Shown piece after piece: positions 1-7,300 of a DNA stretch of 17,110 nt (position 1 is the stretch's first letter; the number at the start of each line of letters is the position of its first letter). Position numbers and translations under genes: made by a program. This DNA is from an uncultured Oscillospiraceae bacterium (GTDB lineage Bacteria; Bacillota; Clostridia; Oscillospirales; Oscillospiraceae), in contig CAKTKB010000023.1 in assembly GCA_934569195.1 (NCBI GenBank), positions 1 to 17,110 on the forward strand, in the 5' to 3' direction. The notes beneath the pieces are model-generated. The model saw only the letters and a list, made by a program, of their open reading frames with translations, was not told where the DNA came from and did no database searches.

Positions 1-675
1 GCATTGAAACCAGACAATGCTCTTCACATTTCCTAGGTTCACATCCGCATACATCCCTGCCAGCCGGGCTTTCAGACCGGAAACCGTCTCATAGGGCGGC
101 GTGAAAAAGCCCGCCTTTTCATAAGCGTGACGGATGAACCAGTCGGTTCGCTTATGTTCGCCTTTTACATAGAAGCAGCCGCAGAATACGCCGCCGGGCT
201 TCAGAACCCGAAAGACTTCCCGATAGGCGGCTTCCTTGTCCGGAAAGGCGTGAAAGCCGTTCAGAGACAGGACAACGTCAAATGTACCGTCCCCATAGGG
301 GAGCGCGCCTACATCTCCCTGTTGGAAGGTCACATTGTGCAAATTCAGGCGGTTTGCCTTTTCCTGCGCCTGCCCCATCATATCCGCCGAGTAATCCAGA
401 CAGGTAATATCCGCTTCCGGCAGGGTCCGGTAAACCGGCATGGTCAGAATACCCGTCCCGACCGGCACCTCCAGCAGCCTGCCGAAGAAATGCTCCGGGA
501 TACCGGACAGGGCCTTTTCCAGATAAGCGTCGCATTCTGCCTTGTCCATATCCCACACCAGACGGCACACCGCCTTCCCGGGCAGCGTGGAGCAGGTAAT
601 CATGCCGTCATAAAAGCTGTTTCCGCCTGTCAGACGATAGGCGCCGCGAATGGCTTCTTTCCGTTCCAATTTCAT
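1..675 (-). CDS. Class I SAM-dependent methyltransferase, 3' end cut by window edge
   Basis: The reading frame is open for 225 codons from an ATG at 675 to the window edge, with no stop, so the C-terminus is missing. The translation has a class I (Rossmann) methyltransferase core. Motif I is LLEVPVGTG (about residue 66), with Val where the usual second acidic or Gly position would be. The acidic end of beta-2 is CLDYS (about residue 92). A QQGDVGALP stretch is motif III-like, FDVVLSLNGFHAFPD is motif IV-like, and VLKPGG is the post-motif typical of the Methyltransf_11 group. The substrate cannot be read from sequence; small molecules or quinone/lipid-like acceptors are usual for this group. 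The start overlaps the stop of the upstream gene as ATGA, and the SD-like GGAGG sits inside the end of that gene, so translation is probably coupled. It is the last visible gene of the four-gene minus-strand cassette. Confidence 0.85.
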   Translation of the reverse strand, partial: MKLERKEAIRGAYRLTGGNSFYDGMITCSTLPGKAVCRLVWDMDKAECDAYLEKALSGIPEHFFGRLLEVPVGTGILTMPVYRTLPEADITCLDYSADMMGQAQEKANRLNLHNVTFQQGDVGALPYGDGTFDVVLSLNGFHAFPDKEAAYREVFRVLKPGGVFCGCFYVKGEHKRTDWFIRHAYEKAGFFTPPYETVSGLKARLAGMYADVNLGNVKSIVWFQC

Positions 676-1385
676 TCCTCCGCATTCCGATTTTTTCTTT
701 CCTGTCTGCCCGCCCAGATAACATTGGCAAGCATCCAGATGCACAGCGCCCCGTTGCCCGAGCCTTGGCTCAGGACAAAATCCCATGTCGAAATTTTCGC
801 GCCAAATGCCTGCCGGATGTCCGGAATCAGAACAAACAGGATCTGAAACACGATCATGTGTACTGCGAACATCCGCCGCGGGAGCATGGTTTTCTTCGTC
901 AGCACCGCAAAGGCGCTGGTCAGAATCAGCAGAACCATCCCGGCATAGGCAAGGTACATCGTAGGCATCAGGCGGCTGTATTGCGCCTGAATCAACGCCG
1001 CCGTTTCATCCCGTCCGAGCAGGGGAGAGAGGGTGCTCGTCCAATCCGCGAGGCTGCCGATAAAGAGGTGCAGCGTACCGGCTGTGGCTATGTAGATCAC
1101 GCCGCCTACAAGGGCTGCCGTGCGGGTTTTGCGGTATTGCGGCTGAATTTGCCAATAGGTAGCACGCACCGTGAAAAATCCGAGCGCCATACCGCACAGC
1201 CCCGTCGCAATCAGCAGCGGCAGCCGCCATCCTTCCCATGACCCGTTCAGATAGGCTTCCCGCATAAACAATCCGCTGTCGCCCGGGCTTGCTGGGATCA
1301 CGCTCAGACAAAGGTCGCCGACAAGCATCAGAAATGCGCCGACGGCACCCCAGAAACAGTCTCTCTGATACCTTTTGAGCTTCAT
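672..1385 (-). CDS. Six-helix integral membrane protein, DUF6796-like
   Basis: A 237-residue hydrophobic protein with about six predicted transmembrane segments (roughly residues 10-30, 54-73, 90-112, 140-162, 170-190 and 208-226). An upstream in-frame ATG at 1469 would add 28 residues, but those are Arg-rich and not membrane-like. The ATG at 1385 has a strong AAGGAGG at about 7 nt and is chosen instead. Motifs such as GDLCLSVIPASPGDSG in the first loop and the long conserved-looking ends recall the small membrane family now called DUF6796, judged from memory and not searched. No catalytic residues or transporter signature are evident and the function is unknown. It lies 109 nt downstream of the oxidoreductase gene and overlaps the methyltransferase start by 4 nt, so it is probably co-transcribed with both. 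Confidence 0.8.
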   Translation of the reverse strand: MKLKRYQRDCFWGAVGAFLMLVGDLCLSVIPASPGDSGLFMREAYLNGSWEGWRLPLLIATGLCGMALGFFTVRATYWQIQPQYRKTRTAALVGGVIYIATAGTLHLFIGSLADWTSTLSPLLGRDETAALIQAQYSRLMPTMYLAYAGMVLLILTSAFAVLTKKTMLPRRMFAVHMIVFQILFVLIPDIRQAFGAKISTWDFVLSQGSGNGALCIWMLANVIWAGRQERKNRNAEE

Positions 1386-1494
1386 GCTGTCCCTCCTTGA
1401 TCTTAGACTTGATGCGCATACTGGCCGATGCATCAACGCTGCCCGGCCGATTGTCATAAGCCTGGCCATCCGGCGCAGGCAATCCGTTAGTTTG

Positions 1495-2424
1495 TTACGC
1501 TTTCAAATATCCGGCGCATTCCTTCTCAAGCGCCTGCCATACCGGATATTTTGCGCCGTTTTCATCAAAGAAACGCTTTAGATCCCGGTTCAAGGCGCTC
1601 ATCTCATCCACCGCGCTCATGGCATGGTCGGAAGTACAGATTTTTCCCAGGCTTGTTGCACACATGAGCTTGAAGAACCGCAGGCAGGTCTTGCGATATG
1701 CGGCGCCCTCAAAATCCGTATCCTCCTTCGGAAGAATGGTGTGCCCCGCATCCCGAATGGCGCGGTAGGCTTCTATGTTGGCGTCGATCATTTTGTTCAG
1801 GTACGCCGTATTGCCCTTCAGCTTTTTCAGATCACCGTCCGTTTTATTGCAGGCAAATGCGGAGGGCATCACGAACGCAGCATGGCAGAGGAGATAATCC
1901 CCCATGTTCGGCTCGTAGACGACCTTGTATTTCGTGCCGCTGAAAATCTGTCCGATCAGCCGCTCGTTGGAAGGTGCGTCCGCAAGCTGGCCAATGGTGA
2001 TTTTTTTCAGGTCGATCGAGGCCACATATTCCGGCTCCCGATGGCCTGCCGAGAGCGCAAAAGCAAACAGGACATTCTTCTCCGGGAGGGACGCGGCAAG
2101 AGCCTTTGCGCCCACATTGTTGCCCACAAATACGATGTTCTTTGTCGCGTTGGCCCGCAGGATCTCCAATCCCGATTCAATCTGCGTGTAACGCATAACG
2201 ACAAAAATCACGTCGTAAGCATCATCCGGCTTCAGATCCGTCACCACCGGAATGTGGCTGACCGACATACGGGGGGAAAACTTGTCCTTGATCCGAAGCC
2301 CGTTTTTGTGGATGTCCTCCGCCCATTTTCCCCGCGCCAGCAATGTAACGTTTTTCCCGGCACGGAAAAAGTTCCTTGCAAGATTGCAGCCGAGTACGCC
2401 TGCGCCAAACACCAAAATTCTCAT
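1495..2424 (-). CDS. Ketopantoate reductase (ApbA/PanE)-like oxidoreductase
   Basis: A 309-residue protein with an N-terminal NAD(P)-binding Rossmann motif, GAGVLG at residues 7-12, followed by the ApbA/PanE pattern: an Arg after beta-2 (LLAR, 28-31) that favours NADP, and GNNVG at 101-105 corresponding to the family's nicotinamide-side loop. The C-terminal half is mostly helical, as in ketopantoate reductases. In true PanE a catalytic lysine lies at the start of the C-terminal domain (often W-x-K or WLKYH-like). The corresponding stretch here reads GDYLLCH (175-181), with Leu where Lys is expected, so a pantothenate-pathway role is doubtful. It is better called a ketopantoate reductase family protein of unknown substrate. 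The start has GGAGAG about 8 nt upstream and the gene follows the ATC-hydrolase-like gene by 23 nt, so the two are almost certainly one transcript. Confidence 0.85.
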   Translation of the reverse strand: MRILVFGAGVLGCNLARNFFRAGKNVTLLARGKWAEDIHKNGLRIKDKFSPRMSVSHIPVVTDLKPDDAYDVIFVVMRYTQIESGLEILRANATKNIVFVGNNVGAKALAASLPEKNVLFAFALSAGHREPEYVASIDLKKITIGQLADAPSNERLIGQIFSGTKYKVVYEPNMGDYLLCHAAFVMPSAFACNKTDGDLKKLKGNTAYLNKMIDANIEAYRAIRDAGHTILPKEDTDFEGAAYRKTCLRFFKLMCATSLGKICTSDHAMSAVDEMSALNRDLKRFFDENGAKYPVWQALEKECAGYLKA

Positions 2425-2447
2425 TGTTTCATCTCTCCGTTTCCAAT

Positions 2448-3149
2448 TTACTTATTTCTCCGAAAACCCGCTTCATCACGATATTCGGGGTGATCTTTTA
2501 TGTAGGCATCCTTGTCCCCACAGATGGTGTAATCGCACTTGCAGCCATCAACGCAGGTAGAGGTGCGAATCAGCCTGGCATGGATCAACTCCATGGAAAC
2601 ATAGTCCACATTGCACAGCGCCGGCATGATTTCCGTAAGTCCGTGCTTCTTTGCAAATTCCGCCGCAGGGCATGCCGTGAATTCGTAATAGATCGGCTTG
2701 CCCTTTTCCAAGGGAGCGACGGACATTTCGTAGTCGTGCCATTGATCGCACGCTTTTTTGGCACGCTGAAATGCCTTGTACATCAGCCTTCGCCAAAAGG
2801 GCTTATTGCAGTCCACAAACTTCAATTTGCGAAAAGAGGGAAGGATCAGATTCTCCTCTATCTCTTCTATTTCCCGGAAGGAGGTAACGGACCTGCATAC
2901 TGCGTAGTAGCTCATGATGGCAATGCAGTCATAGGTGCCGCCTGCGCCGTTGTGAAAATTCTTCTCTCCGCCAAGATCCGTGCGCCAATCGGAAAGAAAT
3001 TCCGCATATTTCAGCTGCACCTGCTCCCATATCGTCTCTCGTTCCTCTGACGGGTAGTGCAGAGCAATTTTCGCCTGAATTTCCTTCTTGCAGGGCTTTG
3101 AATACAGCACATGACAGGCGCGGTTTATTTTTACTTCCCGATCATCCAT
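2448..3149 (-). CDS. L-2-amino-thiazoline-4-carboxylic acid hydrolase family protein
   Basis: A 233-residue soluble protein resembling the ATC hydrolase family (Pfam ATC_hydrolase). The characterised Pseudomonas enzyme opens the thiazoline ring of L-2-amino-thiazoline-4-carboxylate to give N-carbamoyl-L-cysteine, but most clostridial members are uncharacterised. Visible family-like features are the N-terminal helical segment, a Gly-rich NGAGGTYDC stretch in the middle, the ACPAAEFAKKHGL region, and a Cys-rich C-terminus (CVDGCKCDYTIC). An in-frame ATG at 3176 would add nine residues. The ATG at 3149 is preferred because AAGGAG lies 8 nt before it. It is the first gene of the minus-strand cassette, about 120 nt downstream of a good promoter. 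The family name is a recollection from sequence style; the substrate is inferred only from the family. Confidence 0.72.
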   Translation of the reverse strand: MDDREVKINRACHVLYSKPCKKEIQAKIALHYPSEERETIWEQVQLKYAEFLSDWRTDLGGEKNFHNGAGGTYDCIAIMSYYAVCRSVTSFREIEEIEENLILPSFRKLKFVDCNKPFWRRLMYKAFQRAKKACDQWHDYEMSVAPLEKGKPIYYEFTACPAAEFAKKHGLTEIMPALCNVDYVSMELIHARLIRTSTCVDGCKCDYTICGDKDAYIKDHPEYRDEAGFRRNK

Positions 3150-3205
3150 CTTCCTGCTCCTTCCGGATGGGTCCATGCCGCAGAATCCGCCGGGGTGCGG
3201 CGTGG

Positions 3206-3221
3206 GTTAGTTTACGCTAAC
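3206..3221. promoter_or_regulatory. Inverted repeat, possible operator in leader of the four-gene cassette
   Basis: GTTAG (3206-3210) and CTAAC (3217-3221) form a perfect 5-bp inverted repeat with a 6-nt spacer. It lies between the minus promoter at 3274-3302 and the ATC-hydrolase-like start at 3149, where a bound repressor could block transcription. The half-sites loosely recall TTAG..CTAA sites of DtxR-family metal regulators, but the match is too short to name a regulator. Confidence 0.3.
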
Positions 3222-3273
3222 TGTCAGCCTTTCAAAAAGCCGCCGCCAGCGGCATCCTGAAAGCTACGTTTTC

Positions 3274-3302
3274 ATTATATCACCGGTTTTGTGCAAACAC
3301 AA
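3274..3302 (-). promoter_or_regulatory. Sigma-70-type promoter for the minus-strand cassette
   Basis: On the minus strand a perfect TATAAT -10 (3274-3279) is preceded after exactly 17 nt by TTGTGT (-35, 3297-3302), a partial match to TTGACA. Transcription would start near 3267 and run into the ATC-hydrolase-like gene at 3149, leaving a leader of about 118 nt that contains the GTTAG/CTAAC inverted repeat. The region 3177-3501 otherwise holds only the divergent promoter for the phosphoesterase. Confidence 0.6.
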
Positions 3303-3348
3303 TACCAATATAGGTTCCGTTTTTGTTTTTTGCACAGGTGCAGATCTC

Positions 3349-3377
3349 TTGCGTATTCCGGATTTCTGTGCTATATA
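3349..3377 (+). promoter_or_regulatory. Possible promoter for the metallophosphoesterase gene
   Basis: TTGCGT (3349-3354), a 17-nt spacer and TATATA (3372-3377) precede the plus-strand phosphoesterase gene, leaving a leader of about 118 nt. Only the TTG of the -35 and most of the -10 match consensus, so it is tentative. It would be divergent from the minus promoter at 3274-3302, with the two -35 regions about 50 nt apart. Confidence 0.4.
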
Positions 3378-3501
3378 TCAGGAGAAGAAACGCCGGTGCC
3401 CAAGGGGCTGGGAGCCGGACAGGTGACGGACCCGGAGCGAATGTGCCGGGCTGTACCGAAGGAAAGAATATACCGGAAATTTTTGAGCGAAAGGAGTTTG
3501 T

Positions 3502-4275
3502 ATGCGGTATTATGTTGTGGCCGACATTCACGGCTTTTTTGATGCATTCAGGGCAGCTTTGGATGAAAAGGGCTTTTTTGCGGACATCTGTCCCCATAAG
3601 CTGATCGTCTGCGGCGACCTGTTTGATAGGGGAGAGCAGGCTCTGGAATTACAGAATTTTATGCTGGATTTGCTTTCCAGGAATGAGCTGATTCTCATAC
3701 GGGGCAACCATGAAGACCTGGCGCTGGACTTGCTGAACGGCTGGGCGAAGCGCAGCTACCTGCAAATCCACCATCACACCAACGGGACGATTGACACGGT
3801 GCTGCAGCTCACGGGTTCCACGCCGGATGATCTGAATCATCTCCCGGACAGCGTGGGCAGAAAATTCCTGAAGAGTCCGTACATACAGACGCTGATCCCC
3901 GCCATGCTGGATTATTATGAAACGCCGCACTACGTTTTTGTGCATGGGTGGATTCCCTGCGCAGCCGTCAGCCATGCGCCCCATGTCACGGAATACATCT
4001 ACCGAAGTGACTGGAGAAACGCAGATCGAAAGGCATGGGACAGAGCCAGATGGCTCAACGGTATGGAAGCGGCGCACGGCGGCGTTGTCGAACCCGGAAA
4101 GACGATTGTCTGCGGCCATTGGCACTGCTCCTTTGGACACGCGCACTATGAGGGCAGGGGAGGGGAGTTTGACAACAACCCGGATTTCACCACATACTGT
4201 GGCAACGGCATTCTTGCCCTGGATGCCTGCACAGCGCTTTCGGGGAGGGTCAACTGCCTGGTCCTGGAGGACTGA
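3502..4275 (+). CDS. Calcineurin-like metallophosphoesterase (Ser/Thr phosphatase type)
   Basis: A 257-residue protein with the full metal-binding signature of the calcineurin-like superfamily: DIHG at 8-11, GDLFDRG at 38-44, GNHE at 68-71, VHGW at 147-150 and GHWH at 205-208. These supply the Asp, His and Asn ligands for the di-metal centre. The GDxxDRG / GNHE / HG pattern is that of PPP-type bacterial protein phosphatases and related Ap4A hydrolases rather than of nucleases. There is no signal peptide, so it is cytosolic. The start is supported by AAAGGAG 6 nt upstream. It is a single gene facing the giant surface protein gene, and a strong hairpin separates the two 3' ends. The substrate (phosphoprotein or dinucleotide) cannot be decided from sequence. 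Confidence 0.9.
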   Translation: MRYYVVADIHGFFDAFRAALDEKGFFADICPHKLIVCGDLFDRGEQALELQNFMLDLLSRNELILIRGNHEDLALDLLNGWAKRSYLQIHHHTNGTIDTVLQLTGSTPDDLNHLPDSVGRKFLKSPYIQTLIPAMLDYYETPHYVFVHGWIPCAAVSHAPHVTEYIYRSDWRNADRKAWDRARWLNGMEAAHGGVVEPGKTIVCGHWHCSFGHAHYEGRGGEFDNNPDFTTYCGNGILALDACTALSGRVNCLVLED

Positions 4276-4317
4276 TTGCTCCGGACCCGGAGTTATACAG
4301 TTTTATAAACAGACTGA

Positions 4318-4349
4318 GGCCGCCGCGGGAATATCCCGCGACGGCCTTT
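4318..4349. terminator. Shared hairpin between two convergent genes
   Basis: Arms GGCCG/CGGCC (4318-4322 and 4342-4346) and CGCGGGA/TCCCGCG (4324-4330 and 4334-4340) fold around an ATA loop. On the plus strand the junction is a C-A mismatch and only TTT follows. On the minus strand the same position is a U-G wobble, giving an unbroken 13-bp stem but no proper U-tract. It sits between the stop of the phosphoesterase (4275) and the stop of the surface protein gene (4394) and probably serves both directions. Confidence 0.65.
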
Positions 4350-4393
4350 GCTATGGAAATGTGAGGGAAGCTGTTACAGTATCCCGGTTTGGC

Positions 4394-7300
4394 TTACTTC
4401 ACAAAGTAATTCAGGAAGCGCACCAGAATGGCTGCTACCTGCGCGCGCTCCGCGTCGCTGCGTGCGTTCAGCCGGATTGCATCGCCGTCCTGGACGCCGG
4501 AAACCAGTCCATCCGCGACAGCCCAGGCCAGAGCGTCCTGTGCATAGCCGCTGACCTGATCGCCATCCGCGAATACATTCAGATTTGCGGAGTGGCTGAC
4601 GTCATAGCCCTTGTAGCGAGCATACCGGTACAGGATGGTCACGACCTGCTCCCGGGTAACGGGCGCATTGGGATCGAACCGATCCTTCTCTACACCGGCT
4701 ACGATGCTCTGCTCGGCAGCCCAGCGTACGGCATCGGTGTAGTACTTACCGGCGGGAACGTCTGTGAAGGGATTTTCTGCATCGGTCAGGGGGCTGCCCT
4801 CCATCCGCCAAAGCACGGCCACAAGCATTGCCCGGGTCATGGTTTCGGTGGGAGCAAAGGTAGTCTCCGAAGTACCGGCAAAGAGATTTTCCAGCACAGC
4901 GCGGTCCACGGACTCGTGGTACCACTTATCTGCGGATACGTCGGTAAACTTCTCGCTGGGGCAGCCGTCTCCGCCGTCGCAGACAGACAGCTTCTCAACG
5001 GACTCGGTCCGAGTCTCGCCGCACTGTGTGCAGGTATAGGTCATTTCGCCCTCTGCATAGGCAGTCGGCTTCCGAGTGAGTGTACCCTCGTCCCAGGTGT
5101 GGCCCAGAGCGGGAATGGCCTCAAGCTTGGTTTCTCCGCACTGTGCGCAGGTGAAGGAACGGATTCCGGCATGGACGCAGTCTGCCTGGCCGATCACGGT
5201 GCCCTCATCCCAGCTGTGGCCCAGAGGCTGAAGGATCTGTGCAATATAGCTGTAATCGCAGTTCTTGCAGGAGTAGATCACATAGCCGTAGGTCGTGCAG
5301 GTGGCCGGGGTCGTCTCCTCGGTCAGGTCGTGCTCCGTCTTGGGAATGGGCTGCGTGTAGCTTTCGCCGCAGCCCTCGTGGGTGCAGGTGAAGGTCAGCT
5401 CGCCCTCCTCCGTGCAGCTGGCTTCCTTGGTAACGGTCTGCTGGAAATCATGATCCAGCGCGTCCGTGAAGCTGTCCACATAGCTTTCGCCGCAGACGGC
5501 GCAGGTGTGGGTCGTATAGCCCATCTTATCACAGGTGGGCTCGGTAACGACGGACTTGTAATCATGGCCCAGAGCCTCCGTAATGCCGTCCACATAGCTC
5601 TCGCCGCAGACGGTGCAGGTGTGGGTCGTGTAACCGATGGACGTGCAGCCCGGCTTCGTCTCCGCGCTCTCATAGGTGTGCTCCGTCCGGGCAATGACCT
5701 CGATCCGGCTTTCGCCGCAGCGGGAGCATATGTAGGTCATTTCGCCCTCGGCCGTGCAGGTGGCAGCCTTGGTTACGGTGCCCTCGTCCCAGTCGTGGCC
5801 CAGGGCCGCAACGGTCAGCGTTTCCTCCATACCGCAGTAGCGGCACACGCCGATCATTTCGCCGGCTTCCGCACAGGTTGCCTCCCGAACGATCGTCCAG
5901 TCGCTGTAAACGTGCTTTCCGGCTGCGCAGTCCTTCAGATGCACAATTAGATCCTCGGCCGCAGTCAGCTCCGCATAGCGGGTGACATAGTGCTTCTGCA
6001 GCTCCGTCAGTGCGTCGTAGGCGGCCCGGGCTGCGCGGATGGCATCCTCCCGGTCCAGTGTGACCGTGCCGATGGCCTCGATCTGTGCATCCACCGCAGC
6101 GGCAGCTGCACGGTCCGCCTCATCCGTCGTCAGATAGACCAGGCGGAGAATCGTCTTAAGGGACATACCCGTGTCCTGAACGTAAGCAGGAGCGTCGCCA
6201 AAGAGCTCGTCGCCGGACACGCCGTCCAGACCGAAGGCGACCGTCCCGGCCTGCTTCATCCGGAAGGTGAGGGTGTCCAGGAGAATCCGGCCGTCTGCGT
6301 CCGCCGTCAGCTCGGCGCCCTCAGCCGGTGTCAGAATGCGCATGACGCTGCCCTGAGCACAGCGGTCCTCAAAAGTCAGATTTTCTGCCGCCTGTGCGCC
6401 CAGCAGCTCCATAAGCGCCGTGTCGTAGGTCAGGCTGTAGCCGACCGTTCCGGCGGTGGTCGTGCCGGTCAGATAGACCCGTGCGGTTACCTCCGCGCCC
6501 TGGGTGAAGGTGTCCCGATCCAGCTCCACGGTGATTTCCGCAGTGGGCAGAGCCTCTGCAAAGACGGGGTAGGGGTCCACGCCGATGCGCTGGACATAGG
6601 CGTCGCCCAGCAGGGCCAGGACAGTACCGTCAGCGAATTCCTCCGCCGTCCGGGTCTCGGCCTTTCCGGCAGTGTCCTTGCCGATGGAGTTCGTCGCACC
6701 CACGGCCTTGATATTTTCGTTGTAGCTATAGCAGTTGCTCCACTTGTTGGCCATTGTATATCCCGTCAGGCCGCCAACATTTTTGAAGGGGCCGACCAGT
6801 TCTACGGCTGCATAGCAGTTCTGCGCTGCGGTAGTAATCGCACTGGAGCCGGTCAGACCGCCGCAGTAGGTTGCGCTGGCGTTGCCCTTGTTGCAGTAGA
6901 CCGTACCCTGGGCATAGCAGTTGATAAAGTCCAGCTTGCTGGTCATATTGCCGATCAGGCCGCCGGCATTCTGCCGCGCCGCAGTGTTATAGGATGCCAC
7001 GGTGATATTCGTGCGGCAGCGCCGGATTGTGCCGGCATAGTAGCCGATCAGGCCGCCGACATCTTTTCCGCCGATAACAACGCCTTCGTAGCTGCAGTTT
7101 TCGACCACAGACGCGTCAGAACCATAGCCGACGATACCGCCGACACGGTCTGTCTCCTGACCACCCACATAGCGGTCCTGCACATGCAGGTTCTTGACGG
7201 TGCCATCAAGGTTGCCGAACAGGCCGAACTGGCTCGCGATTTCCCCTGCCGGGAGGTACAGGCCGGAGATGGTGTGGCCGTTGCCGTCAAACGTACCGGT

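Noticed and set aside
1386..1494. N-terminal extension of the membrane protein from the ATG at 1469
   Set aside because: The internal ATG at 1385 has an excellent ribosome binding site and starts just before the first membrane helix; the extension is Arg-rich and unlike the rest.
3234..3253. Minus-strand GCCGC-TGGCG-GCGGC hairpin followed by TTTTT, terminator-like
   Set aside because: The stem is only 5 bp and starts about 14 nt after the predicted transcription start of the cassette, too early for a working attenuator. At most it is a 5' stabilising stem.
3917..5950. A 677-codon plus-strand open frame across the phosphoesterase 3' end and the surface protein C-terminus
   Set aside because: It crosses a stop, a terminator hairpin and two real genes; it is a shadow frame with no recognisable domains.
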